Shown: positions 1 through 6,922 of the stretch, piece after piece
Position numbering within the stretch: the first letter of the stretch is position 1
How the letters are laid out: each line of letters starts with the position of its first letter
NCBI GenBank assembly: GCA_043720875.1
Contig: JAYSRU010000185.1
Location: forward strand, 1-10,888
DNA length: 10,888 nt
Origin: JAYSRU01 sp043720875
GTDB lineage: Bacteria; Bacteroidota; Bacteroidia; Flavobacteriales_D; Crocinitomicaceae
Reading direction: 5' to 3'
Made by a program: the position numbers and the translations under genes
Notes under the pieces: model-generated
What the model saw: the letters and a program-made list of their open reading frames with translations, nothing else
What the model was told of the DNA's origin: nothing
Database searches by the model: none

Positions 1-661
1 CTGTTTTCTTCAAAGACTTTCTAATCCGTGAAATCACAAATGCTGTGATGGGAAGCAAGATAAATGATATCAAAGTCAATTGGTAACTCAAGTAGAACAG
101 AAACCCTAATGTCATCGCAATAGCAATTGGCTCTCTAAAAAATAATTCCAAATAGTTGGTAGTAGCAATTTCAAGTTCTCCAACGTCTACACTCATTCGT
201 GCCAACAAATCGCCTTTTCTTTCTGTGGTATGATAGGCCATTGGCAAGCGATTTGTTTTTTCAAACATTTTTTCACGCAAATCGCGCACTACAGCCATAC
301 GCAAATAGGACTGAAAATAAATAGCTAAATACCTACAAACATTCTTCAAAAAAAATGCAATCAAAACCGAAACACAGACATAAAACAAAGCTTGCATTGG
401 ATTGTCTCGCACTGTCAACTCCGTAAAATATTCTAATTGTTTGGGTAAATTCTCGAAATAGCCAAGAAAAGATCCGTCCGCAACTGGTTTCACTAGTACC
501 GCAGCATTTTCTTCATCTCTAAAAATTATTTTCATTGTTGGAATAAAAAGCGCCAACGAAAGCAAATTAAATACAGCAAATAGAAAATTGAAAAAAATAG
601 TAAGCCATTTGTATCTACCGTAAGGTTTGATCAACTTGGCAATGCGACGGTTAAAATTCAT
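1..661 (-). CDS. ABC exporter, transmembrane-domain N-terminus (MsbA-like, partial)
   Basis: The reading frame opens with ATG at 661-659 and stays open for 220 codons to the window edge, so only the N-terminal part is present. The protein starts MNFNRRIAKLIKPYGRYKW. It has a hydrophobic segment at about residues 19-42, a second at about 91-113, and a hydrophobic pair at about 173-210. Between these lies a charged cytoplasmic stretch containing LPMAYHTTERKGDLLARMSVDV (split here as LPMAYHTTERKG and DLLARMSVDV). That stretch is characteristic of the first intracellular loop of type IV ABC exporters such as MsbA, where the phrase 'F.....GdLlsR...D...' couples the membrane domain to the ATPase. 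The ATP-binding domain would lie beyond the window, so Walker motifs cannot be checked. In this family the protein exports lipids or drugs across the inner membrane; the substrate here is unknown. It is divergent from rbfA, with a -7 box just upstream of the ATG. Confidence 0.88.
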   Translation of the reverse strand, partial: MNFNRRIAKLIKPYGRYKWLTIFFNFLFAVFNLLSLALFIPTMKIIFRDEENAAVLVKPVADGSFLGYFENLPKQLEYFTELTVRDNPMQALFYVCVSVLIAFFLKNVCRYLAIYFQSYLRMAVVRDLREKMFEKTNRLPMAYHTTERKGDLLARMSVDVGELEIATTNYLELFFREPIAIAMTLGFLFYLSYQLTLISFILLPITAFVISRIRKSLKKT

Positions 662-666
662 ACGTA

Positions 667-674
667 CAAAGATA
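667..674 (-). promoter_or_regulatory. -7 box of the ABC exporter gene
   Basis: On the minus strand this reads TATCTTTG, an exact match to the Bacteroidota sigma-A -7 consensus TAnnTTTG. It ends 5 nt before the ATG at 661. No good TTG lies 19-20 nt upstream (GTT is there instead), so the -33 element is weak or absent. The predicted transcript would begin at or right next to the start codon. Confidence 0.55.
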
Positions 675-771
675 AGATTAATATCATCAAGTAAACGACT
701 AGAAAGACGCCGAGATTATCCAATAATCCAAAATAATATTGGCTATCAAATGATAAGTTAGTGAATCAAGG

Positions 772-801
772 TTGAATATCGTTTAGCAATTCGTAATTTT
801 G
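772..801 (+). promoter_or_regulatory. Bacteroidota-type promoter of rbfA
   Basis: TTG at 772-774 is followed by exactly 19 nt and then TAATTTTG at 794-801. This matches the Bacteroidota housekeeping promoter (TTG, about 19-21 nt, TAnnTTTG). The -7 box ends only 4 nt before the ATG at 806, so the transcript is predicted to be leaderless or to carry a leader of a few bases. It would drive rbfA and, with a 4-nt gene gap, the permease behind it. Confidence 0.7.
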
Positions 802-805
802 CACC

Positions 806-1141
806 ATGGCATCTATAAGACAAAACCGCATTGAAGGCGTAATTCAAGAAGAAGTTTCAATTATTTTACAACGACAAGCACGCGAACTTTGTTTAGGGGC
901 GTTGGTAAGTGTAACGGTTGTACGCATTACTTCTGACTTGTCTTTAGCTCGTATTTACTTGAGTATTTTTGCAGGACCAGAAAAAGCAGATGTTGTTAAA
1001 AACATCAAAGAAAACGCTGCTAAAATTCGCAAAGAGGTTGGAATTCGCTTAAAAAACATGCGAAAAATACCAGAATTAGATTTTCGTATCGACGATTCAT
1101 TAGATTATGCCAACGAAATAGATCAATTGCTTAAAAAATAA
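806..1141 (+). CDS. rbfA: Ribosome-binding factor A
   Basis: This 111-residue cytoplasmic protein matches RbfA, a KH-fold assembly factor that binds the 30S subunit and helps mature the 5' end of 16S rRNA, notably in the cold. Visible hallmarks are the N-terminal helix RQNRIEGVIQEEVSIIL (about residues 5-21), the strand segment LVSVTVVRITSDLSLARIYLS (about 33-53, broken here only for description), and the C-terminal signature MRKIPELDFRIDDSLDYANEIDQLL (about 85-109, key residues R-IP-L-F-DDSLDYA--I--LL). It is slightly shorter than the 133-residue E. coli protein, which has a longer C-terminal tail; this is usual in Bacteroidota. The ATG at 806 sits just after a strong promoter, and there is no Shine-Dalgarno sequence. 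The gene is followed 4 nt later by a LolC/E-type permease, a pairing I recall as common in Flavobacteriia. Confidence 0.95.
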   Translation: MASIRQNRIEGVIQEEVSIILQRQARELCLGALVSVTVVRITSDLSLARIYLSIFAGPEKADVVKNIKENAAKIRKEVGIRLKNMRKIPELDFRIDDSLDYANEIDQLLKK

Positions 1142-1145
1142 ATTT

Positions 1146-2390
1146 TTGAATGTCTCCTATTTCATAGCGCGCAGGTATTTATCAGGTAAAAAACGAAAAA
1201 CAGTTGTCAACTGGGTAACGCGTATTTCTATGATAGGTATTGCGGTAACTACCTCTGCGTTAGTGATATTGATTGCTGCTTTTAATGGAATTGAAGGAAT
1301 GGTTGAAAAGCTCTATTCTGAATTTGACACGGATATAACCATTAGAGCCACGCACGGAAAAACATTTAATGAAGAATTTTTTCCATTTCAAAAACTCAAA
1401 GCGATAGCTGAAATTGAAGATTATTCAAAGGCAGTTGAGGAGGTGGTGGTTCTAAAACATGAGAATAAGTGGGTGAACGCTCGTTTATTAGGAGTCGAAC
1501 CCAATTACCTCAAAATCATTCAAGCCGAAAAACATAAGATTGATGGAGAAATAATTCTTTCTGAAGGAGAGAATGAACTTAGTGTTTTCGGAGCCACCTT
1601 ATTGGATAAACTGAACGGTATGATACTAGAAGGAGCTCCAAGAGAAACAATAATTGTCCATGCCCCGAGAAGAAATGCAAAAATGAAACTCGGGAGTAAT
1701 CCTTTCTCCACGAATACCATTGAAGTCGCAGGTAGGATTAACTATAACAAAGAAGTTAACAGTCAATTCATGCTGGTTTCTTTGGAATATGGTCGCTCAA
1801 TATTGAAATATGATACTGATTTAAGTCTAATTGCGGTTGATGTAAAAAATGGAAATGACTTGGAAGATGTAAAAACGCTTATCCAAAACAGTATTGGTGA
1901 AGATTATGTTGTTAAAACAAGTTATGAAAAAAATCAACTCATATTTCAAACCAGTAAATCAGAAAAATTGATTGTTATTACCATTCTGATTTTCGTATTT
2001 ATACTCGCTTCGTTTAACTTAATTGCATCGTTAACCTTGCTCTTTATTGAGAAAAAGCAAGATATACAAACCATGGCTAGTTTTGGGGCAAACCGCGCAT
2101 TTATTCAACGTATTTTTGTTTATGAAGGATTATTAATCTGTGCAAGAGGAGCACTATTTGGTTTATTATTAGGTGCAGGAGTTTGCTTCGCTCAAATCAA
2201 ATGGAAAATTCTTTTGCTACCTAATTCTGCTGGAGAACCTTTCCCTATTTCGTTTGACACCATGGACACATTGTTGGTGTTAGGCATAATTTCAATATTA
2301 TCGTTTAGCGCAAGTTATTTCCCTGTTCGCTTTTTGATTGCTAAACATTATGCTAAAACCTATCACGGCTGCGTTGGTCGTGAGGAGTAA
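1146..2390 (+). CDS. FtsX/LolC-LolE-type ABC transporter permease
   Basis: This 414-residue inner-membrane protein has the LolC/LolE/MacB permease layout. A short cytoplasmic N-terminus (YFIARRYLSGKKRKTVVNWV) leads into TM1 at about 29-47. A large periplasmic MacB-PCD-like domain follows (about 48-270), then three helices at about 276-300, 326-349 and 375-396. The cytoplasmic loop after TM2, IEKKQDIQTMASFGA (301-315), is the family's coupling-helix signature. In Gram-negative bacteria such permeases, with a LolD-type ATPase, extract lipoproteins from the inner membrane; here that role is inferred from family. No ATPase gene is adjacent. The start is TTG at 1146: the next in-frame ATG (codon 29) would remove the conserved N-terminal segment and part of TM1. 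It lies 4 nt after rbfA and is probably co-transcribed with it. Confidence 0.88.
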   Translation: MNVSYFIARRYLSGKKRKTVVNWVTRISMIGIAVTTSALVILIAAFNGIEGMVEKLYSEFDTDITIRATHGKTFNEEFFPFQKLKAIAEIEDYSKAVEEVVVLKHENKWVNARLLGVEPNYLKIIQAEKHKIDGEIILSEGENELSVFGATLLDKLNGMILEGAPRETIIVHAPRRNAKMKLGSNPFSTNTIEVAGRINYNKEVNSQFMLVSLEYGRSILKYDTDLSLIAVDVKNGNDLEDVKTLIQNSIGEDYVVKTSYEKNQLIFQTSKSEKLIVITILIFVFILASFNLIASLTLLFIEKKQDIQTMASFGANRAFIQRIFVYEGLLICARGALFGLLLGAGVCFAQIKWKILLLPNSAGEPFPISFDTMDTLLVLGIISILSFSASYFPVRFLIAKHYAKTYHGCVGREE

Positions 2391-2481
2391 ACCAACACTA
2401 TTACTTTACAACTCTTCCCTTATTCGTAAATCGATTTCACCTCAGTAAATGACGAGTTAGATTACACGTAAAAACAAGCAT

Positions 2482-2508
2482 AAAAAAAGGGAAGTCTAAC
2501 CTTCCCTT
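2482..2508 (-). terminator. Rho-independent terminator of the esterase cluster
   Basis: Read on the minus strand, a stem of GGGAAG / CTTCCC (8 bp counting the flanking A-U pairs) with a 6-nt loop is followed by a run of seven T. It lies about 22 nt after the stop codon of the T9SS hydrolase and closes the minus-strand cluster. The same hairpin could partly stop read-through from the permease on the plus strand, but the plus side lacks a clean T run. Confidence 0.75.
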
Positions 2509-2530
2509 CCTTCAACTTAATTGATTTCGC

Positions 2531-3814
2531 TTAGTTAAACATCACCTTTTTAGTTACCATTCCTTTTTCAGTTGTGATACTTACAAAAAAGATTCCTTTA
2601 CCAAAATCTGATTGATTTAATTCATACGAATTTGAATTCGGATTTACAGAAAGTAAAAGCTTACCAGCAACATCCACCATAGTAATACTAGAAATAGTTG
2701 CTTTAGCATCAATGGTCATGATATTCTGTGCAGGGTTTGGATAAATTGAGAATAACTCTTCCGTTGCACTTTCATTTATTCCACCAATTCCACATACAAT
2801 TGCATTATACAAGTTTGCTGTTTGCGAAGGTGTATTTGCTAGTTGCAACGGAGGCAATGAACATCCCAATCTTCCGATCAAGAAATCTCTTGTGAAATTA
2901 ACCACGGTATCCATGTATGCCATTTGTGAAACCGATCCACCAGCATAAGGAACGTGAGGAGCACCTCTAAACGTGTAAAAAGGATTCGCAACAGAAACTG
3001 CCGCAGCTTGAGCCACTAACATTCTGCTTCCATCAAGGTAAATCAAAGGCACGCCAGGATTAACAATTTGTCTGTTATAGCCAACCACTGCATCAACAGT
3101 TCCGTGTAAAGAAACAAATGGCACATCTCCAACTTCCAACCATTTATAAACCGCCAAAGCACCACAAAGATTAATAACACCTTTTACTGTTGTCGAACGA
3201 CCAGCGTTGCCACTTGTTCCTTCTAATCCACCTAGCGAAGCAATAGTTGCCGCAGATAAATGAGAATACAATTCACACTCTTGATCCAAATAAGCAGTGT
3301 GTAAAGCCGTTATTGCGCCCGCAGAGGATCCCCCAATAAAAATATTTGTCGTATCAATTTTATACAAACTTGTATTCGTTGCTGCATTCATGTAGAAAAA
3401 ACGCAATGCGCCTTTCATATCTTGCACTGCTCTCACCACCGCTTTAACAGAGTTTACAGAATCAAATGGGAAAAATCCAAGTCTATAGTCCATCGAGGCA
3501 CAAGCATATCCTTTTTTGGCGAATCGGTTACACAAAGCTGATACATCTGCATCGGTTTTCGAGCCACCAATAAAACTTCCACCATGTGCAAAGATAATTA
3601 AGGGACGGTGCAATTCAGTATCACCTGTTGGTTCGTAGAAATCTAATTTTAAAGATGTTACAGCTCCAGAAGAAGAAGTATTTGACCCGTATACAATATT
3701 GCTGGTTACCGTTACAGCAGAAAAGATATCCGATTCATATCTACCGCCGGCACATTGTGCGTTCGCATTTGTTGAAATTAAACCCGTTAAGGCAAGTAAA
3801 GTAAAAATTTTCAT
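2531..3814 (-). CDS. T9SS-secreted alpha/beta-hydrolase (carboxylesterase-like)
   Basis: This 427-residue protein has a Sec signal peptide (MKIFTLLALTGLISTNANAQ), a hydrolase domain at about 40-315 and a C-terminal type A T9SS sorting domain at about 353-427. The sorting domain begins FSIYPNPAQNIMTI and ends in KKVMFN. The hydrolase shows the oxyanion-hole motif HGGSF (77-81) and the nucleophile elbow GGSSAG with Ser164. Candidate triad partners are Asp241 (in SLHGTVDAVV) and His287 (in RGAPHVPY). The order and spacing fit the carboxylesterase / BD-FAE-like branch of alpha/beta-hydrolases, so hydrolysis of an acyl or aryl ester is likely; the substrate is unknown. Export would be through the outer membrane by the T9SS, ending secreted or anchored at the cell surface. 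It lies 36 nt after the SGNH-like lipoprotein gene, on the same strand, with a terminator behind it, so it is probably the last gene of the cluster. Confidence 0.88.
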   Translation of the reverse strand: MKIFTLLALTGLISTNANAQCAGGRYESDIFSAVTVTSNIVYGSNTSSSGAVTSLKLDFYEPTGDTELHRPLIIFAHGGSFIGGSKTDADVSALCNRFAKKGYACASMDYRLGFFPFDSVNSVKAVVRAVQDMKGALRFFYMNAATNTSLYKIDTTNIFIGGSSAGAITALHTAYLDQECELYSHLSAATIASLGGLEGTSGNAGRSTTVKGVINLCGALAVYKWLEVGDVPFVSLHGTVDAVVGYNRQIVNPGVPLIYLDGSRMLVAQAAAVSVANPFYTFRGAPHVPYAGGSVSQMAYMDTVVNFTRDFLIGRLGCSLPPLQLANTPSQTANLYNAIVCGIGGINESATEELFSIYPNPAQNIMTIDAKATISSITMVDVAGKLLLSVNPNSNSYELNQSDFGKGIFFVSITTEKGMVTKKVMFN

Positions 3815-3822
3815 AGTATTTA

Positions 3823-3842
3823 GTTTTTATTGGTTTTTATTG
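3823..3842. repeat. Perfect 10-bp tandem repeat in an intergenic spacer
   Basis: GTTTTTATTG occurs twice head to tail (3823-3832 and 3833-3842) in the 36-nt gap between the SGNH-like gene and the hydrolase start. On the coding strand it reads CAATAAAAAC twice and supplies the A-rich stretch just before the hydrolase ATG. It may act as an A-rich translation enhancer or be replication slippage in AT-rich DNA. Confidence 0.6.
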
Positions 3843-3850
3843 ATTTTGAA

Positions 3851-5179
3851 TTATGGAAAAACTACACCTCGAAACGAAGTAACATCGAGTGGTTTGATTG
3901 AAGAATTGTATGATGAATTTATTGCTTTAATGAATTCATTTGTCACTAATGCATTTCCTCTTGGCGTTAAATTTAATCCATCCAATGAAAAGACGCCTCC
4001 TGAAACAAACTTAGACGACATGGAAACGCCATTAATTGGGAAACCAGTTGGTAACTTTACAAAAAGCGCATTGATGTCGGCAAAAGCCAAGCCTTTGGTA
4101 TTAGCGATTGATGACAAACTTGCATTATAGGCAGCCGTGGATGATTTTATTTGTGCAATTTCATCTAATGTAAGCACGTATTTCTCTGGAAGTCCACCTG
4201 AAGTTGATCCCATTCCATAACATTTAATTGAGTCAAGCGGAACTCCTAAAAGAACCAACTCTCCTTCTTTTATCCAACGAAAACCTGCTGGTGACAATGC
4301 GTCGTTAATGATGAACGGATTTGCACCTTCAACATAAGTACCAAAACCAAATGCACCAAGGGCAGTATTTAGGGAAGCCGCTTTTGCTGCATCCAATGTT
4401 AACCCATTCCAAGGAATAGTAGTGAAATATGGATATTGAGTGACATCAGGAATATTAGTTAAAACACCACGAGCTCCATTTGCAATTAGTGCATTAACGG
4501 TTGTATTGACATCAGATTCGAAACTTGCAGTAGAAACCAAACTAGCACTTACACCTCCTTTCATTGCGAAATCCAATACATCTCCTTCACCAATCATGAG
4601 CGTAAAAAACGTTGCATTTAATGCAACCGCATTCGTAAGTAATGAATTAGAAATACCAGATGTAATCCTGCCAAAAAACTGATCACTACTTGCAAAAGTT
4701 GCATCATTTAAATGAGCTGCCTTAAGAAATGGTACTCCTAGATTGGTAAATGGGTTTGTGGCGGCATAAATGTTTGAAAAGATACTTGCATCTCCAATAC
4801 TTGCAATACGAACTGGTGACAGTGCCGTTACACCTTTGCAATCCGTTTTATAATCTAATTTCATTTTCGACTTTCCATCCACACTCATTCCAACTGAACT
4901 TGTTGCAACTAGCGGATGAATAATTGCTGGAGATCCAATGGTTTGAAGTTGTTGTGACAAAAGGGCAGCAACCGAATAAAGTTGCCCATCTTCAGATAAA
5001 GCTCCATCCGTATAACCGGAAATTGCACTACCGCCAAGCATTAGGACGCGATCGGGATTTACCATACCCTTGTCCGCAATAATCGTATGTATTTTTGGTT
5101 TACAGCTTACCAGAATGAGTGCGAAAACACAACTTAGCGTTACTGAATTAAAAAAAGTATTCAATCTATTTCCTGTCAT
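3851..5179 (-). CDS. SGNH/GDSL hydrolase-like lipoprotein, active site degenerate
   Basis: This 442-residue protein carries a lipoprotein signal peptide with lipobox LVSC (Cys26), so it is probably an envelope lipoprotein. It resembles the Bacteroidota SGNH/GDSL family seen beside FadL genes. Block I reads LGGSAISGYTDGALSEDGQL (Ser51). Block III reads MIGEGDVLDFA, where relatives I recall have GNNDVL. Block V reads SLDGLNLTPRGNALVTNEFI, where relatives have DGxH. Ser is kept, but the block III Asn is Gly199 and the block V catalytic His is Asn403 (AAT codon), so hydrolase activity is doubtful. I chose the ATG at 5179; a TTG two codons earlier (5185) is also in frame but sits 3 nt from the upstream stop. 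The FadL gene ends 9 nt upstream and the T9SS hydrolase follows, so co-transcription is likely. The annotation as SGNH-like is firm; the loss of activity is inference. Confidence 0.8.
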   Translation of the reverse strand: MTGNRLNTFFNSVTLSCVFALILVSCKPKIHTIIADKGMVNPDRVLMLGGSAISGYTDGALSEDGQLYSVAALLSQQLQTIGSPAIIHPLVATSSVGMSVDGKSKMKLDYKTDCKGVTALSPVRIASIGDASIFSNIYAATNPFTNLGVPFLKAAHLNDATFASSDQFFGRITSGISNSLLTNAVALNATFFTLMIGEGDVLDFAMKGGVSASLVSTASFESDVNTTVNALIANGARGVLTNIPDVTQYPYFTTIPWNGLTLDAAKAASLNTALGAFGFGTYVEGANPFIINDALSPAGFRWIKEGELVLLGVPLDSIKCYGMGSTSGGLPEKYVLTLDEIAQIKSSTAAYNASLSSIANTKGLAFADINALFVKLPTGFPINGVSMSSKFVSGGVFSLDGLNLTPRGNALVTNEFIKAINSSYNSSIKPLDVTSFRGVVFP

Positions 5180-5188
5180 AATCAATAG

Positions 5189-6409
5189 TTAAAAAGTATA
5201 GGCAAAAGAAAAACCTGGAGCCAAAACATTCGTCTTGTAAATACCACTCAAATTAGTTTCAAGGTTGGTATCTTCTCTTTTAAGATGTGTGAACAATAAT
5301 GACATGTTCAAAATCAACTTAGTGTTAATAGCATATCCGAAACCAGTGGTAAATGTAACCCTATTTGCGTCTGGAGTTTCTGGAGTAACATAACCATCTT
5401 GCACTGGAGTTAATCCGTATGCAACCCCAACTCTCAACGCTAAAGATTTGTTCAATTTATACTGTGCTCCTAGACGCATCACAAATGAATTTTTATACAT
5501 TCTGGCAGATTTTGTATCCAGCAAAGAAGCTGTATTCAACTCATAATCAAACGCTAAGGTGTCGTATGCTTTCCAACCTGCAAAATTTACATCTGAGGTC
5601 AAATCTAGTTTTGGTGATAATTTATAGGCTAAACCCAATGAGATAACTTTGGGTAACGGAAGCGAAGAAGTAAAACTTCCACTCGGGAAATTTGGAGCCA
5701 GACCACTAGGAACGGTAAAAGTAGCTGTCCCTTTGGATATTGCCATATCAACTTGTGAGCGATAATTCAAACCGACTCTAAACTTTTCCGTGGCTTGAAT
5801 CAATACCCCTACATTATATCCGTATCCTTTAGCTTTACCACTTAGTTCTGCCTTTCCGTAAGTTCCATTTGCGTCAATTACCGGTATATCTTTTTGAAGA
5901 TTTACACTACCCATTGCATATACAAATCCAGCGCCTATTCCAATGTACTTGTTTACTTTATAACTTAGGGTAGGTTGAAAAAATATTGCCTTCAATTCTA
6001 AACGAGTCAACGCAAATCTACCTATCCAACCGTCTTCGTAAGAAACTGTACTTCCAAAAGGGGTATAAATTCCCATACCAAATTTAAGTTTGCTTGTTTC
6101 TTTTTGTTGATAAACCCCGTAAACACTAAAAGGCGTACCCATTGGAGAATTTGATCTATTGGTTGTATGTGTATTTTGATCTTCAAAAAGAATTCTAGAA
6201 AAAACGGGTGTGCCACCTAAGTTTACTTCAGATTTATCGTAAAACGCTCCAGCACCGGGATTGTAAAAAATATAACTTGCATCATGCAAAAAAGCTGTAC
6301 CTGCACTTGCCATACCTTGTTGCGCTTGACCTTGTAAGGCAACTTGATAGCCTTGTGCACAAAAGGTAAAAGGCATGCATAATAAAAAATAGCGTAAAAA
6401 TTGAATCAT
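5189..6409 (-). CDS. OmpP1/FadL/TodX-family outer-membrane transport protein
   Basis: This 406-residue beta-barrel protein belongs to the FadL family, which moves long-chain fatty acids and other hydrophobic molecules across the outer membrane by lateral diffusion. A signal peptide of about 18 residues (MIQFLRYFLLCMPFTFCA) precedes the mature N-terminus. That N-terminus contains the FadL-like plug region QGQAQQGMASAGTAFLHDAS followed by IFYNPGAGAF, the local form of the family's 'NPA' motif. Next come GTPFSVYGVY and repeated amphipathic strands such as KFGMGIYTPFGSTVSY, GIGAGFVYAMGSV, KFRVGLNYRSQVDMAI and LALRVGVAYGLTPVQDGYV. The chain ends in FSFAYTF, a terminal aromatic barrel strand. It is the first gene of the minus-strand cluster, with the SGNH-like lipoprotein 9 nt behind it. 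The ATG at 6409 fits the signal peptide. The substrate cannot be read from sequence. Confidence 0.93.
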   Translation of the reverse strand: MIQFLRYFLLCMPFTFCAQGYQVALQGQAQQGMASAGTAFLHDASYIFYNPGAGAFYDKSEVNLGGTPVFSRILFEDQNTHTTNRSNSPMGTPFSVYGVYQQKETSKLKFGMGIYTPFGSTVSYEDGWIGRFALTRLELKAIFFQPTLSYKVNKYIGIGAGFVYAMGSVNLQKDIPVIDANGTYGKAELSGKAKGYGYNVGVLIQATEKFRVGLNYRSQVDMAISKGTATFTVPSGLAPNFPSGSFTSSLPLPKVISLGLAYKLSPKLDLTSDVNFAGWKAYDTLAFDYELNTASLLDTKSARMYKNSFVMRLGAQYKLNKSLALRVGVAYGLTPVQDGYVTPETPDANRVTFTTGFGYAINTKLILNMSLLFTHLKREDTNLETNLSGIYKTNVLAPGFSFAYTF

Positions 6410-6646
6410 AGTACTGTCAATGTGAGCGATAAATATACATTTTTAATGGATTTAATAAAAAAAAATTGTGACGAATAGTATTTTAATGGATTGACTGGCA
6501 ACTATCTTCGATAAGTATTTTTTCATCCCAGTGGAGTTTATTAGATCTCGCGAGACCGATAGACACTCTTTTATACACAAAATTGTATTGCTAGAAATTT
6601 GGATTATTCGGTTTTAGAGGATCATGAAATAGTAGATGCAATTAAC
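6410..6646. other. AT-rich upstream region of the FadL cluster
   Basis: I see no gene here. It holds a possible weak -7 box for the FadL cluster on the minus strand (TATATTTA, 6437-6430, one mismatch to TAnnTTTG), which would give a leader of roughly 15 nt. It also has a 12-bp direct repeat (6441-6452 and 6481-6492), an A9 run around 6457-6465 and a perfect 10-bp palindrome at 6546-6555. Function is unknown beyond probable promoter and operator content. Confidence 0.4.
6441..6492. repeat. 12-bp direct repeats, 40-bp period, upstream of FadL gene
   Basis: TTTTAATGGATT is present at 6441-6452 and again at 6481-6492, exactly 40 bp apart. On the strand transcribed toward the FadL gene it reads AATCCATTAAAA. 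The nearer copy lies just upstream of the possible -7 box at 6437-6430, so the pair could be operator half-sites on the same DNA face. A chance repeat in AT-rich DNA is also possible. Confidence 0.5.
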
Positions 6647-6680
6647 AAAAAAAACCACTCATAAAAAGATGAGTGGTTTT
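6647..6680 (-). terminator. Strong terminator behind tRNA-Leu
   Basis: A perfect 12-bp inverted repeat (6651-6662 and 6669-6680, arms AAAACCACTCAT / ATGAGTGGTTTT) with a 6-nt loop is followed on the minus strand by a T8 run, of which four T lie in the stem. It starts 12 nt after the tRNA end. It insulates the FadL cluster downstream from tRNA transcription. Confidence 0.88.
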
Positions 6681-6691
6681 AATCATTTTTG

Positions 6692-6773
6692 TACCCGAGG
6701 CCGGAATCGAACCGGCACTCCCGAAAGAACAGGATTTTGAGTCCAGCGCGTCTACCAGTTCCGCCACTCGGGC
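6692..6773 (-). tRNA. tRNA-Leu (anticodon CAA)
   Basis: The minus strand folds as a type II tRNA. The acceptor arms are GCCCGAG / CTCGGGT with a G1-U72 wobble, and the D-loop region is TGGCGGAACTGGTAGACGC. The anticodon loop is CTCAAAA with CAA at 6739-6737, and there is a long variable arm. The T arm is GCCGG-TTCGAAT-CCGGC. The discriminator is A, as in leucine tRNAs, and no CCA is encoded, which is usual in Bacteroidota. The long variable arm and CAA anticodon give Leu reading UUG. In the anticodon stem, CTGGA / TCCTG leaves a U28-U42 mismatch. Confidence 0.95.
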
Positions 6774-6791
6774 ATTCATTGATCGGGACAG

Positions 6792-6821
6792 CAAAGATAG
6801 CAGTTTTGTTTAGTTCTGCAA
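6792..6821 (-). promoter_or_regulatory. Promoter of tRNA-Leu
   Basis: On the minus strand TTG (6821-6819) is followed by exactly 19 nt and TATCTTTG (6799-6792), a full match to the Bacteroidota consensus. The box ends 18 nt before the mature tRNA 5' end, leaving room for a short leader removed by RNase P. It has the same geometry as the rbfA promoter in this window. Confidence 0.75.
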
Positions 6822-6922
6822 TACTTTAATAAAAATAAACTAATAATCTATTTCGAGTACTTTTTTACCGCTATTTAAACAGAAGGGTAACGTCAAAACA
6901 CATTCTTATTTTACTTTTTGCG

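Noticed and set aside
1520..1720. 66-codon minus-strand open frame inside the permease gene.
   Set aside because: Antisense shadow of the periplasmic domain coding sequence; Ser- and Pro-rich translation without motif.
3699..4130. 143-codon plus-strand open frame running against the hydrolase and SGNH-like genes.
   Set aside because: It is antisense to two well-supported proteins and spans their intergenic gap; the translation has no recognisable motif.
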